Assembly: GCA_015060165.1 (NCBI GenBank)
Contig: SUZC01000008.1
Span: 41,486 to 105,485 of the forward strand
Origin: Rikenellaceae bacterium
Lineage (GTDB): Bacteria > Bacteroidota > Bacteroidia > Bacteroidales > Rikenellaceae
Length of the DNA: 64,000 bases
Reading direction: 5' to 3'
Positions 46,072 to 54,449 of the stretch are shown piece by piece. A program made the translations under genes and the position numbers. The notes beneath the pieces were generated by a model. That model was not told where the DNA came from and did not search any database. It saw only the letters and a list, made by a program, of their open reading frames with translations. How positions within the stretch are numbered: the first letter of the stretch is position 1; the number at the start of each line of letters is the position of its first letter.

Positions 46072-46377
46072 CTATCGTTTTTGACATTTATCAATCTTCC
46101 CTTTGATTCCATGGACTGGGAATTCAATACATTTATACATTAAAGTATCACATGTTTTTTCATGACAAAAATACAGCAATTCTGGCACTTGTCCATGCGC
46201 CATTCCTATATTTATGTAACAAGAGTCTGTCCTTATTGGTTGCTCCTCATTGCTTAACGCCTCTAAGTTTGCACGCATAAGTGGCGACATGGAGTAATAG
46301 TTGTAAGCCTTAACACCTACAATAGCAGCGGCTGACACAACAAGTGCAACACACGCAAAGAAAATTTTTCTTCGCAT
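46072..46377 (-). CDS. NVEALA-type Cys-containing secreted peptide, intact
   Basis: 101 aa, intact. Signal MRRKIFFACVALVVSAAAIV, then VGVKAYNYYSMSPLMRANLE and ALSN, the family motif. The mature part contains five Cys (DSC, YFC, KTC, YKC, DKC) and differs completely from the other copies beyond the motif, i.e. a constant leader with variable cargo. Promoter block C lies directly upstream, and the propeller gene follows with a six-base gap (46066). An intact reference for judging the two frameshifted copies. Confidence 0.8.
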   Translation of the reverse strand: MRRKIFFACVALVVSAAAIVGVKAYNYYSMSPLMRANLEALSNEEQPIRTDSCYINIGMAHGQVPELLYFCHEKTCDTLMYKCIEFPVHGIKGKIDKCQKR

Positions 46378-46380
46378 ATT

Positions 46381-46555
46381 AATTTAAGTTTAATCAAATC
46401 GGAATTTTCCCGACTATTCACCTACAAAGTTACGAATAATATTATTTAATTATATATAATCATTGTTTTGTAACACACTGATAATCAGATAGCAAAAAAA
46501 AATATTTTCTATACATTATATAACAAGCCTATTTTTTGCACTCAAATCACCAGCA
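46381..46555 (-). repeat. Duplicated promoter/leader block, copy C
   Basis: Third copy of the block, highly similar to copy A over its full length. -7 box TAACTTTG at 46425-46432... on the minus strand reads TAACTTTG; leader hairpin TCGGGAAAATTCCGA keeps pairing through a G-U pair. Only this copy precedes an intact NVEALA gene. Confidence 0.8.
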
Positions 46556-46598
46556 TTAATAACTCTGTTGTATGCATTATGTAATGCCAAGTTATTTA

Positions 46599-46787
46599 TC
46601 AACCAAACAACTTACATAATATAGGATCCCTTTTTATTCGTTCAATCTCGTCGTTAACAATTTGAGAAGTTTCAGATTTAATGCGTTCATAGTTCTCCTG
46701 TATAATCTCTCTCATACGGTCTTGCCCCTCATCGTCTATAAAGTTGGCTATGAGGTTATCAAGCCCCTTGAAGTATATTGTCGGCAA
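46599..46787 (-). pseudogene. 62-aa ORF fragment, 5' truncated
   Basis: Open frame beginning at TTG right after a stop, with no normal start or leader. It is charged and helical (DEGQDRMREIIQENYERIKS, NDEIERIKRD). I do not recognise it. It sits head to head with the recombinase remnant, overlapping it by ten bases, so both look like pieces joined by a deletion of a former mobile element. Confidence 0.35.
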
Positions 46788-47314
46788 CTATAAATACAGA
46801 AGGTCGTGCAGCCACAATGAGTCAAATAACCAAGATAGAAGAGGAGATAATGTCGCACGAGACACGACTATCAACAGTTACCAATAAATTTCTTGATGGT
46901 GAAATAGATGCAAGTACCTATAACGAGCTAAAACATCGTGTTGAGTTAGAAAAGAAGGCTTGTATGAGTAAGTTGGAATTACTCAAAACCCCCAAGGGTG
47001 CTGATTTCGAACCACAAATCAAGTATGCTATGTCGTTGATTAACAATCTTTCACATGTGATTAAGGAGGGGCGTTTGGATACCAAACGAGAGCTTATTGG
47101 TGTGATGTTCCCCGAAAAATTCGATTTTGATGGAAAATCATATCGAACCAACTCTTACAACAAGGTGCTTGACATAATCTATCAGCAAACCAATGAGTTA
47201 CGAGGACAAAAGAAAAGAGACTCTTCAGATTTTTCTGAAAAGTCTCTTCAAGTACCCCCTCAGGGGCTCGAACCCTGGACCCCAACATTAAGAGTGTCGT
47301 GCTCTACCAACTGA
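46778..47314 (+). pseudogene. C-terminal remnant of a site-specific serine recombinase
   Basis: Only the helical C-terminus is left: QITKIEEEIMSHETRLSTVT, DGEIDASTYNELKHRVELEK and KRELIGVMFPEKFDFDGKSY, as in large serine recombinases of Bacteroidetes elements. The catalytic resolvase domain and most of the zinc-ribbon domain are missing. The plausible internal start is the ATG at 46817. The frame then runs through the terminator and into the 3' part of the tRNA-Lys gene (VPPQGLEPWT is tRNA read in antisense), so that end is not meaningful protein. Remnant of an element inserted at this tRNA gene. Confidence 0.65.
47215..47248 (-). terminator. tRNA-Lys terminator
   Basis: 15 bp stem (47215-47229 with 47234-47248, one G-U pair in RNA) and a 4-base loop, located 5-40 bp past the tRNA 3' end on the minus strand and followed there by TTTTCTTTT. 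Confidence 0.8.
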
Positions 47315-47325
47315 GCTAAAGAGGC
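47253..47325 (-). tRNA. tRNA-Lys (anticodon CTT)
   Basis: Folds as a 73-nt cloverleaf on the minus strand: acceptor GCCTCTT with AGGGGGT (three G-U pairs), U8-A9, D arm GCTC..GAGC, anticodon stem CGACA/TGTTG with loop CTCTTAA (CTT at 34-36), T arm CAGGG TTCGAGC CCCTG, discriminator A. CCA is not encoded. It has its own promoter and terminator. Confidence 0.92.
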
Positions 47326-47353
47326 ATCAATCTTTATTACCTGATTGCGAGTG

Positions 47354-47385
47354 CAAATATAAGGCAGATTTTTATTCTGTGCAAA
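47354..47385 (-). promoter_or_regulatory. Complete promoter of tRNA-Lys
   Basis: On the minus strand: TTTG (47382-47385), 20 bp spacer, TATATTTG (47354-47361), about 28 bp before the tRNA. Both boxes are perfect. Confidence 0.7.
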
Positions 47386-47423
47386 TTTTTACACAACTTT
47401 TTTCAAAAAAATTACAATTTCAA

Positions 47424-48752
47424 TTAATCACTGTTCCACTCACCACCGGCCTGAATATACAATACAGGGCGGGTAGGCTCAAGGGATTTAAGACGCAAAT
47501 AACTCTCATACAGATTAATACCATTTGCAGACTCCTCGGCCATCACATAACCGATAACGCAAGCTTGTCCTCGAGTTGTTCGGTATGTTGTTTCCACCCT
47601 ATCCAAATATGCTTTTTTCCATTTCGGGTCATTGGTTGGGTTACCGCCCAAACGACGCGAGATTCCGCTCTTGCTGGTATTGATTGGCACCTGGGCAATC
47701 ACATACATACCCAGCGAATCGCACATTCTATACACATTCTGAGGGACAGCTCCCATATCGAAACGCAATGCATTATACTTCAAAACGCGCGCCGCAACGA
47801 TATCCTTATCAGTAATCTTCAAAGGATCCATATCGCGATAGAACAACTCTGTCTTGATGCCATTAATCAAGAAATCGCCATCCTCGGTCGTCTCAACAGT
47901 ACGGAATCCGAGCATATGAGATTGATACTCCTGATAGCGGCCCTCAATCTGAGTCTTTATATTCAAGCGATAGCGCACTGGCATATCAGCACACCAAGTA
48001 TATACATAAGGTATATTAGCCATAAACTTAATCGTATCCTCGCTGCGCATACCCAATGTTATATCCTTATAACCCTTTGTAACCACTGTTGTATCGGGCG
48101 CAATGAGCTCATAGTGAACACGCGCCTTCTTGGGGTTAAGTGACTCGGTCTTAACAACCATTCCGACCTCAACAGTTGCGTGCTCACTCTTCAAATCCAC
48201 ATGAGTATTATGCACGACATCGCGCACGCGAATCATTGGCTGAGACATAACATACACCTCACCCACACGCGGTTCTGGATTATTCACATAGCACTCCATC
48301 GTACGACTCCAATGATTTTTCAACACGCGAATTGAGATGGTATTGGTCTCCTCCTTCGATACTTTTGTAATATTAAACTCAGCAGGCGCATAAGCGTTGG
48401 CCGCATAGCCAACCTTCTTGCCATTGATAAGCACCTCGTAAGCACCAGATGCCTCATCTACATACAAGATTGCCTGACGACTCAACCACACAAACGGGAT
48501 AACATACTTTGAAGTAAACACCGTAGCATCAGCCTCTTCGGTGCGAGTCCACTTGGTAACAGGTCGTAAAAACTTCGATGCTACAGCACCAGCACCCAAC
48601 GCTTGTGCCTCCTCGGCAGTAGGGTACGGAACAGTTTTGCTGCGAGGCAACTCTCGACCCAGCGACACATACTCAGGAGATGCATATTCCTGAGCACCTA
48701 CTGTGCCAATTGCAGCCACTAACAATGCTATGATAAAAACAATACGTTTCAT
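47424..48752 (-). CDS. GH2-like protein lacking the catalytic nucleophile region
   Basis: Secreted protein of 442 aa (signal ends AIGTVGAQ) with the GH2 order: sugar-binding jelly roll (VLINGKKVGYAANAYAPAEF, ITKVSKEETNTISIRVLKNH), Ig-like domain, then the start of the TIM barrel (DGDFLINGIKTELFYRDMD, KYNALRFDMGAVPQNVYRMCDSLGMYVI). GYVMAEESANGINLYESYLR stands where GH2 enzymes have the WSLGNE acid/base motif. The protein then stops after PVLYIQAGGEWNSD, before the strand that carries the nucleophile Glu, and is well below the 600-1000 aa normal for GH2. It is therefore probably a binding protein or a decayed enzyme, not an active beta-galactosidase. Confidence 0.72.
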   Translation of the reverse strand: MKRIVFIIALLVAAIGTVGAQEYASPEYVSLGRELPRSKTVPYPTAEEAQALGAGAVASKFLRPVTKWTRTEEADATVFTSKYVIPFVWLSRQAILYVDEASGAYEVLINGKKVGYAANAYAPAEFNITKVSKEETNTISIRVLKNHWSRTMECYVNNPEPRVGEVYVMSQPMIRVRDVVHNTHVDLKSEHATVEVGMVVKTESLNPKKARVHYELIAPDTTVVTKGYKDITLGMRSEDTIKFMANIPYVYTWCADMPVRYRLNIKTQIEGRYQEYQSHMLGFRTVETTEDGDFLINGIKTELFYRDMDPLKITDKDIVAARVLKYNALRFDMGAVPQNVYRMCDSLGMYVIAQVPINTSKSGISRRLGGNPTNDPKWKKAYLDRVETTYRTTRGQACVIGYVMAEESANGINLYESYLRLKSLEPTRPVLYIQAGGEWNSD

Positions 48753-48769
48753 AAATAACTTATTTTTGC

Positions 48770-48791
48770 TATATTTGTAAGGCCAAAGTTA
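48770..48791. promoter_or_regulatory. Divergent -7 boxes (GH2-like / HSDR_N protein)
   Basis: TATATTTG (48770-48777) faces the HSDR_N gene and CAAAGTTA (48784-48791), read TAACTTTG, faces the GH2-like gene. The two boxes are only six bases apart, so the promoters overlap and should compete. Confidence 0.5.
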
Positions 48792-48811
48792 TAAAAAATT
48801 TTGTTCATACG

Positions 48812-49273
48812 ATGAATTCTCTGCCAAAACTCAACTTCCCGCCCATAAATTTGCGAGCCAAGCGCGACAACAACCGTACTTTGGTCTTCGACAGCGTTCG
48901 CTCGGCATACGTGGTACTAACTCCCGAGGAGTGGGTTCGCAGGCATTTGGTATGTTTTCTTACATCGCACTGCGGAGCCCCGCTGAAGTCAATCATCGAG
49001 GAGTATCCGGTCAACATCAACTCTATGCCTCAGCGTGCCGATGTGGTTGTCATGGATTCATCTGCCCACCCGTTGCTACTTGCCGAATGTAAAGCTCCCG
49101 AAATCAATTTCAACGACAAAGCCACTGTTGCTGAAGTATTCGCCCAGGCCACAAGATACAACGCCATCATAAAAGCCCGATACATAATCCTAACCAATGG
49201 CATCAAACATTTCTGCTTTGAGCTTATAGGCTCAAAATATACCCCAATGGAATCCTTCCCACGCATTGGGTAA
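48812..49273 (+). CDS. Stand-alone type I restriction HsdR N-terminal-like nuclease domain
   Basis: A 153-aa protein matching the HSDR_N_2 type domain (PD-(D/E)xK fold). The nuclease core is visible: QRADVVVMDSSAHPLLLAEC with the following KAPE, i.e. D-x15-E-x-K, preceded by the helix-strand FDSVRSAYVVLTPEEWVRRH. No helicase, specificity or methylase gene is nearby, so it is not part of a type I system. Such solitary proteins are widespread in Bacteroidetes with unknown function. Confidence 0.78.
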   Translation: MNSLPKLNFPPINLRAKRDNNRTLVFDSVRSAYVVLTPEEWVRRHLVCFLTSHCGAPLKSIIEEYPVNINSMPQRADVVVMDSSAHPLLLAECKAPEINFNDKATVAEVFAQATRYNAIIKARYIILTNGIKHFCFELIGSKYTPMESFPRIG

Positions 49274-49326
49274 ATGCATCAACAACTGCTACATAGGCCA
49301 ACACTCATCGACTCAGCCCAATGCGA

Positions 49327-50085
49327 TCAGAGTTGCATAGTCGGCATATTACGCTCTACAAACTCCCTAAACGAATCACGATAATTTACACTTACAGGAA
49401 CATACTCACCATTGTCCAACATTACCCTGCTGCGCGAATAACCTGTCACGTGACTCAAATTAACGATGTACGATCGGTGCACTCGCATAAACCTATCCGC
49501 CGGCAAAGCATTCTCCATATTTTTCAATCTGAAGAGTGTGGTTATTGCAGGTGCATTTGTCAAATGTAATCTAACATACTCTCCGACACTCTCTACAAAG
49601 ATTATATCCGCATAACGAACCATTGTCACCTTATAATCGGCCTTTATTGAGATATAATCGCCGCTATCATTACTCTCCTTCTCAACAACCGATGAATCTA
49701 TTGACGATTGCTTCTCACGCAACTTATTTAGCTCATACAACGATTTCGCCTTATCCACAGCTCTCGAAAACTCTTCAAACGAAAATGGTTTGAGCAGATA
49801 ATCCACCGCATCAAGTCTAAATCCTTCCAATGCATATTCAGTATAAGCTGTTGTAAAAATTACCATCGGCGGAGATGATAACCCTCTGACAAAATCTACC
49901 CCATTCAAGTCGGGCATATTGATATCGACAAACATCAAATCAATATGTTCGCGTTGCAACACTTGTTGAGCGCCTAAGGCATTACTGCAAAGTTCAACAA
50001 GTTCCAAATCAGGAATACGCTCCACATAACTTTTAACCTGACGCAAAGCCAACGGCTCATCGTCAATCGCCAAACATCTAATCAT
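49327..50085 (-). CDS. LytTR-family response regulator
   Basis: Two-component regulator (252 aa): receiver domain at 1-115 with acidic pocket CLAIDDEP and phosphoacceptor Asp in LMFVDINMPDLNGVDF, conserved Thr in VIFTTAYTEYA and Lys in YLLKPFSFEE; LytTR DNA-binding domain at about 155-250 (DIIFVESVGEYVRLHL, RFMRVHRSYIVNLSHV). The gene overlaps the histidine kinase by 8 bp, so the two form a unit. Members often control surface polysaccharide or quorum-type genes; targets are not visible here. Confidence 0.93.
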   Translation of the reverse strand: MIRCLAIDDEPLALRQVKSYVERIPDLELVELCSNALGAQQVLQREHIDLMFVDINMPDLNGVDFVRGLSSPPMVIFTTAYTEYALEGFRLDAVDYLLKPFSFEEFSRAVDKAKSLYELNKLREKQSSIDSSVVEKESNDSGDYISIKADYKVTMVRYADIIFVESVGEYVRLHLTNAPAITTLFRLKNMENALPADRFMRVHRSYIVNLSHVTGYSRSRVMLDNGEYVPVSVNYRDSFREFVERNMPTMQL

Positions 50086-51148
50086 ATTTCAAAGGAATGG
50101 TTAGTTCTACACTATAACTATCGCTGTGACTGTCATCGATTTTCAACTTATAATTGCCACCAAACAACAAGTTCAAGCGTTTACGGATATTCTCAAGCCC
50201 CATACCGCTTGCAGCCTTATCAATCACCTTATTCTCACCGCGCGAATTTCTTACTCGGCCCGTAATGGTACCTTGTCCAAACTCCACATCAATATACACA
50301 AACGATGGATGATTGTAGCTCACTCCATGCTTAAAAGCATTCTCTACCAACACGATCAGTACCAAAGGCGGAACTTTGGCATTCAATGGAATCGGATTCT
50401 GAACATTAACGCGAATATCTACATTGTCGGTATATCTAATACGCATCAACTTAATGTAATTATCAATAAACTCCAGATCTTGCGCCACATCGATTTCCGC
50501 CTTTTCAGAATCATACAACACATAACGCATCATCTTTGAAAGCTCGATAACGGTCTCTTGTGCAGCCGCCGGGTCGATATCAATCAATGCGTGAATATTG
50601 TTGAGCGTATTCATAAAGAAATGGGGGTTAATCTGATATTTAAGATAATCCATTTCGACCTTCAAATTCTGACGCTCCAAAGCAGTAATCTTCTGCTCAT
50701 TCTGAATAGACTTAAACAACACCTTAATACCGGCATTTGCTCCCATCATAAATAGTCCCAGCAAAATATTCCAATACCAGGCAAGATCTGTAAACGAGGC
50801 TCTACCGTGGATAACATACAAATCGCCGCCGGCATAAGGCAAGTGACGAATACTCTCCTGATAATACTCCAACGGATAGAAAATAACAGTAAGCATCACC
50901 AATGCAATTGCCAGATATGGAATAACCCTACCCTTCAATAAAAGTTTAGGAGCCAATAGGCTATTATTAATCAAAAAAATGATTCCATACGGGAGAAGTT
51001 TGCTCCATGCTGTGAGGATGTTGACAAGATAGATATGCTCCTCCGACATCATCTTGGAGTTAAGGATAGGCACAAGAATCACCAAGGCCCATACCATAAA
51101 ATAGACCATTCTCTCGCCAGCAGCCGGTTTGTTGATCATCGTTTTCAT
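50078..51148 (-). CDS. LytS-type sensor histidine kinase
   Basis: Partner of the LytTR regulator. From the ATG 51146-51148 it has 356 aa; the open frame extends six codons further to a TTG. About four TM segments come first (MVYFMVWALVILVPIL, LPYGIIFLINNSLLAP, YLAIALVMLTVIFYPLEYYQ and ILLGLFMMGANAGI), then a short coiled linker and the His_kinase domain: phosphoacceptor His in YQINPHFFMNTLNNIHALID, then the ATP-binding VPPLVLIVLVENAFKHGV and ASGMGLENIRKRLNLLFGG. There is no large extracellular sensor domain, so it probably senses within the membrane. Confidence 0.92.
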   Translation of the reverse strand: MKTMINKPAAGERMVYFMVWALVILVPILNSKMMSEEHIYLVNILTAWSKLLPYGIIFLINNSLLAPKLLLKGRVIPYLAIALVMLTVIFYPLEYYQESIRHLPYAGGDLYVIHGRASFTDLAWYWNILLGLFMMGANAGIKVLFKSIQNEQKITALERQNLKVEMDYLKYQINPHFFMNTLNNIHALIDIDPAAAQETVIELSKMMRYVLYDSEKAEIDVAQDLEFIDNYIKLMRIRYTDNVDIRVNVQNPIPLNAKVPPLVLIVLVENAFKHGVSYNHPSFVYIDVEFGQGTITGRVRNSRGENKVIDKAASGMGLENIRKRLNLLFGGNYKLKIDDSHSDSYSVELTIPLKYD

Positions 51149-51154
51149 ACTCAA

Positions 51155-51162
51155 CAAAGGTA
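51155..51162 (-). promoter_or_regulatory. -7 box of kinase/regulator operon, almost on top of the start codon
   Basis: CAAAGGTA reads TACCTTTG on the minus strand and ends just seven bases before the ATG at 51148. Initiation would lie at or next to the start codon, i.e. a (nearly) leaderless mRNA, unless the ATG at 51139 (MIN) is used. Confidence 0.45.
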
Positions 51163-51351
51163 ACAAAAATTTATTGAACTTCGCGCCAATAGGCTCATTT
51201 CTACCTAATATAATATTACATTGCTTGAAAAATTCGTATATTTGCTATGAGTATGGTTTTAGATGCAAATGAATTGTTATTCAACACAGAGTAACCCTGC
51301 AACTAACATTATATATAACCCGATATAACAACAAATGTAAAATACTAACAA

Positions 51352-52467
51352 ATGAAACGTTTTCTATTACTCACATTGGCGCTCTTCATATTGCTTCCCA
51401 CCGAGGCTAAAACAGAGAAGTACCCTCAGATGTTTGCACATCGCGGTTGTTGGAGTAAAAACGACAAGGGCGAATTCGTAATTCCCGAAAACAGTGTGGC
51501 TGCCATTGCCGCTGCGAAGAAAATGGGATACAAGGGTATTGAGTGTGACGTACACTACACCAAGGACAAGAGAATGGTAATTCTTCACGATGCCACCCTC
51601 AACCGCACTGCTCGCAATGCAAAAGATTATTCCAAGCTTGACAAACCCATAAAACTATCAGACCTCACATTTGAGGAGTTGCGCCGAGACTATGTATTAG
51701 AGTCTGCAGACCCATCGTTGCGAACACCTATACCCACATTGGAAGAGTTGCTCGTGGAATGCAAAAAGCAAGGAATCGTACCAATGCTTCACAGTGCACT
51801 TATGGAGTCATATCACGTTGCACAAGAGATGTTTGGCGACGAATGGATATGTTTTACCGGAGGTGTCGCACATATGCAAAAGGTACGCGAGTTCTCAAAT
51901 TGCACAATACTTTTGGCAATAAATGGTGGCACAGTCGAGGAGATTATCACCAACCTGAAAAAGATTGGCGGTCATTGCGGTATCTCGACAATGAACTACA
52001 AGCTCTACACTCCCGAATTCTGTAAAGCCCTGACTGATGCCGGCTATGAGGTTCAGGCATCAATCTTCCCTCGACACGAGACTGTCAAGGCTCAAAAGAG
52101 TGGCATTACATACCAGCTCACTGATTACTCATTTATGCCACCCAAAGGCAAGAAATATACAAAAAAAATCAAACTATCAGATATAACTTTTGGCAACCTT
52201 GACCACAAGGAGGTTATTATAGCTAGGGGGTTCGACCATAATTGCAAGTATGGTGCAGTGGTTATAGATATGGAATTTGAGGGAGATATCAAGCTACTCA
52301 TCAATCGCGAGATTGAAATAAGTCTATCATCAGACGGCCAACCAATCGAGTACTGCATAGGTCAACGACTGATTGAGTGCAAGAATCCGACTATTGAATT
52401 GCTTAGCCCAAATGGAAAAGCAAAGCTTATAAAAATGCAAGCCCGATTATACGATATGTCGAAATAA
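51352..52467 (+). CDS. Secreted glycerophosphodiester phosphodiesterase
   Basis: GDPD-family enzyme that splits glycerophosphodiesters to glycerol-3-phosphate and an alcohol. 371 aa, signal peptide ending PTEAKTE. Catalytic markers are FAHRGCW, ENSVAAIAAAKKMGYKGIEC with DVHYTKD (metal-binding E..D), and ILHDATLNRTA. After the roughly 240-residue barrel there is an extra ~120-residue C-terminal domain (from KIKLSDITFGNLDHKEVI) of unknown type, probably beta-rich. It stands alone between the LytS operon and a terminator. Confidence 0.9.
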   Translation: MKRFLLLTLALFILLPTEAKTEKYPQMFAHRGCWSKNDKGEFVIPENSVAAIAAAKKMGYKGIECDVHYTKDKRMVILHDATLNRTARNAKDYSKLDKPIKLSDLTFEELRRDYVLESADPSLRTPIPTLEELLVECKKQGIVPMLHSALMESYHVAQEMFGDEWICFTGGVAHMQKVREFSNCTILLAINGGTVEEIITNLKKIGGHCGISTMNYKLYTPEFCKALTDAGYEVQASIFPRHETVKAQKSGITYQLTDYSFMPPKGKKYTKKIKLSDITFGNLDHKEVIIARGFDHNCKYGAVVIDMEFEGDIKLLINREIEISLSSDGQPIEYCIGQRLIECKNPTIELLSPNGKAKLIKMQARLYDMSK

Positions 52468-52593
52468 CGCGGATTAATCAATCGACTATTATTAGACCTT
52501 ACAGAGAACTAATTATGATCAAAACACTGTTTTTAAGCCGTGTTGGTTGTAAGGCAATTAATCCGCCGCGAAAAGCTGATTGATACGTGTGTA

Positions 52594-52630
52594 AAATACC
52601 CTGTATAACTCGATGTTATACAGGGTATTT
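52594..52630. terminator. Strong hairpin terminator
   Basis: Perfect 16 bp stem AAATACCCTGTATAAC (52594-52609) / complement (52615-52630) with loop TCGAT. A-rich ahead and T-rich behind, so it can act in both directions. Confidence 0.8.
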
Positions 52631-52652
52631 AGTTCAATTTAAATATCATTTG

Positions 52653-52687
52653 GCAGATGCCGAAAGAGCCTTGCAATACGCTTTTAA
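52653..52687. repeat. Fragment of the 9.7-10.0 kb intergenic repeat
   Basis: GCAGATGCCGAAAGAGCCTT followed by GCAATACGCTTTTAA closely resembles the right end of the repeat at 9990-10024. As there, it ends exactly at the stop codon of a leftward gene (the acyl-CoA ligase). Confidence 0.6.
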
Positions 52688-54376
52688 TTATTTGTCTTGA
52701 TACAAGAATCGCTTAATAGAACGCTTTGGCGTCTTCTCAAACTCTGACTCCATCAACTCGTAACGACCGATCTTCTCATACGATGCAACCATTGTATTGA
52801 GATTTTTGATATTCTCTGCCATCATCTTATCAACATCTTCACGGCTGACATTCTCCACTTTCGCCTGATCGTAATCAGGAACAATAAGAGCTGTCAAAAC
52901 GCCCTTACGCTCAACGATAAGAGACTCCAATACCAACGGTAGATTATTAAGTTTATCCTCAATCTCCTCCGGATAGATATTCTGACCTGCACCGGTAAGG
53001 ATCATAGTCTTGCAACGGCCCTTGATATAGATTGTTCCATCGGGATCCATCACACCCATATCGCCTGTATGCAACCAGTCATCCTTGTCGAGCACTGCAG
53101 CAGTAGCCTCCTCGTTCTTATAGTAACCCATCATCACATTCTCGCCATGGACAAGAATCTCGCCTGCAATATTCTGTGGATCCGGCGAATCAATCTTCGC
53201 ATCCATCAAACCAGGCAAATATCGACCGCACGAACCGCTCTTAAACTCACAAGGGGGAGCAAAACTGATAAGTGGTGCACACTCTGTCATACCATAACCA
53301 ATAGTGAGTGGGAAATTAATCTTACGCAAGAATGCCTCAGTCTCCTGATTCATAGGAGCACCTCCAACGATAAAGATTTTAGCCTCACCACCAAACGACT
53401 CCATAAGTTTTGCCTTAATAATAGCATAAAGAGCTGTATTGACAAAAGGAATCTTCATTGCAATACTCATCGGCCCCTTCTCCAGCATTGGCATAATCAT
53501 TTTACGATATACCTTCTCCAACACCAATGGTACGCTACAAATCATTGTCGGCTTAACATTCTTCATTGCCTCGACCAAAATAGTAGGCGACGGCATGCGA
53601 CCTAACAAAGTCACGTGACCACCCACAACCAACTGCGCCAAGAAATCAAACGCACAACCATAGGCGTGAGCCAATGGAAGGAACGAAAGTGTACGGCCAT
53701 GCTTGTGGAGATAGTGCTCACCGGTCTCAGGATTCTTAATCTGCTTGCCGAATACCATATTACCTGTAAGGTTGTTTACCGAGAGCATAACACCCTTAGA
53801 AGAACCTGTTGTACCTGAAGTATAGTTAAGCAAAATCATCTGCTCGTTAGGTACATCACGGAACTTGATATCTTCCACTTTAAAACCCTCTGGGTACTTA
53901 GCTCTGCAGGCATCATCCCAACCCGCTACTGCCTCAGCAACTACCTCGCTATCCTCCTTCTCATAAACGAGTTTCAAATCCTCAACCGTAAATGCAGCCT
54001 CCAATATAGGCATTCGATCAGAATCGAATGAGGGCCAAAAAGTTTGACCTGCAAACAAAACTCGGCTCTCAGAGTGAGTTACAATATTCTCAACATCGGC
54101 GGGATTAAAATCTTGAAGAATAGGGACAATTACAACACCATAAGTAATTGTAGCAATATAGATTGTACACCAATTGATATTATTTCTACCAATAAGAGCG
54201 ACCTTATCACCTTGCTTCAAGCCTATACGCTCAAACAAAACGTGCAAACGAGCAATCTGCTCGGCTGCCTCGAAATAAGTTCGGGTCTCTTTGCTGAAAT
54301 AATCGGTAAATACTGGCAAGGCGTGATTCTCACGGAAACTCGCCTCGTACATTTTAATTAAGTTTTCCTGCAACAT
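52688..54376 (-). CDS. Long-chain acyl-CoA synthetase (AMP-binding, FadD-like)
   Basis: Activates fatty acids to acyl-CoA through acyl-AMP. 562 aa. Motifs of the ANL superfamily: P-loop LNYTSGTTGSSKGVMLS (about 187-203), GYGMTECAPL, the adenine/Mg region LHTGDMGVMDPDGTIYIKGR and the C-terminal swing-domain Lys in KTPKRSIKRFLYQD. It precedes plsY only by position; both are on the minus strand and 74 bp apart, plsY first, so transcription of plsY then ligase would fit phospholipid acyl supply. Confidence 0.92.
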   Translation of the reverse strand: MLQENLIKMYEASFRENHALPVFTDYFSKETRTYFEAAEQIARLHVLFERIGLKQGDKVALIGRNNINWCTIYIATITYGVVIVPILQDFNPADVENIVTHSESRVLFAGQTFWPSFDSDRMPILEAAFTVEDLKLVYEKEDSEVVAEAVAGWDDACRAKYPEGFKVEDIKFRDVPNEQMILLNYTSGTTGSSKGVMLSVNNLTGNMVFGKQIKNPETGEHYLHKHGRTLSFLPLAHAYGCAFDFLAQLVVGGHVTLLGRMPSPTILVEAMKNVKPTMICSVPLVLEKVYRKMIMPMLEKGPMSIAMKIPFVNTALYAIIKAKLMESFGGEAKIFIVGGAPMNQETEAFLRKINFPLTIGYGMTECAPLISFAPPCEFKSGSCGRYLPGLMDAKIDSPDPQNIAGEILVHGENVMMGYYKNEEATAAVLDKDDWLHTGDMGVMDPDGTIYIKGRCKTMILTGAGQNIYPEEIEDKLNNLPLVLESLIVERKGVLTALIVPDYDQAKVENVSREDVDKMMAENIKNLNTMVASYEKIGRYELMESEFEKTPKRSIKRFLYQDK

Positions 54377-54449
54377 TAGTAACAGCTATTTAAGTTTTAT
54401 TTGTGTATTGTGTATCTAATTGTGTATTGAGTCGAATATATATGGGCTG

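Noticed and set aside
30169..46377. A RiPP biosynthetic gene cluster
   Set aside because: The peptides have leader-like N-termini, but no radical SAM, LanM, YcaO or peptidase-ABC gene is present; secreted disulfide-rich proteins are more likely.
46778..47314. A functional recombinase reading through to 47314
   Set aside because: The catalytic domain is missing and the last ~25 residues come from the tRNA and terminator read in antisense.
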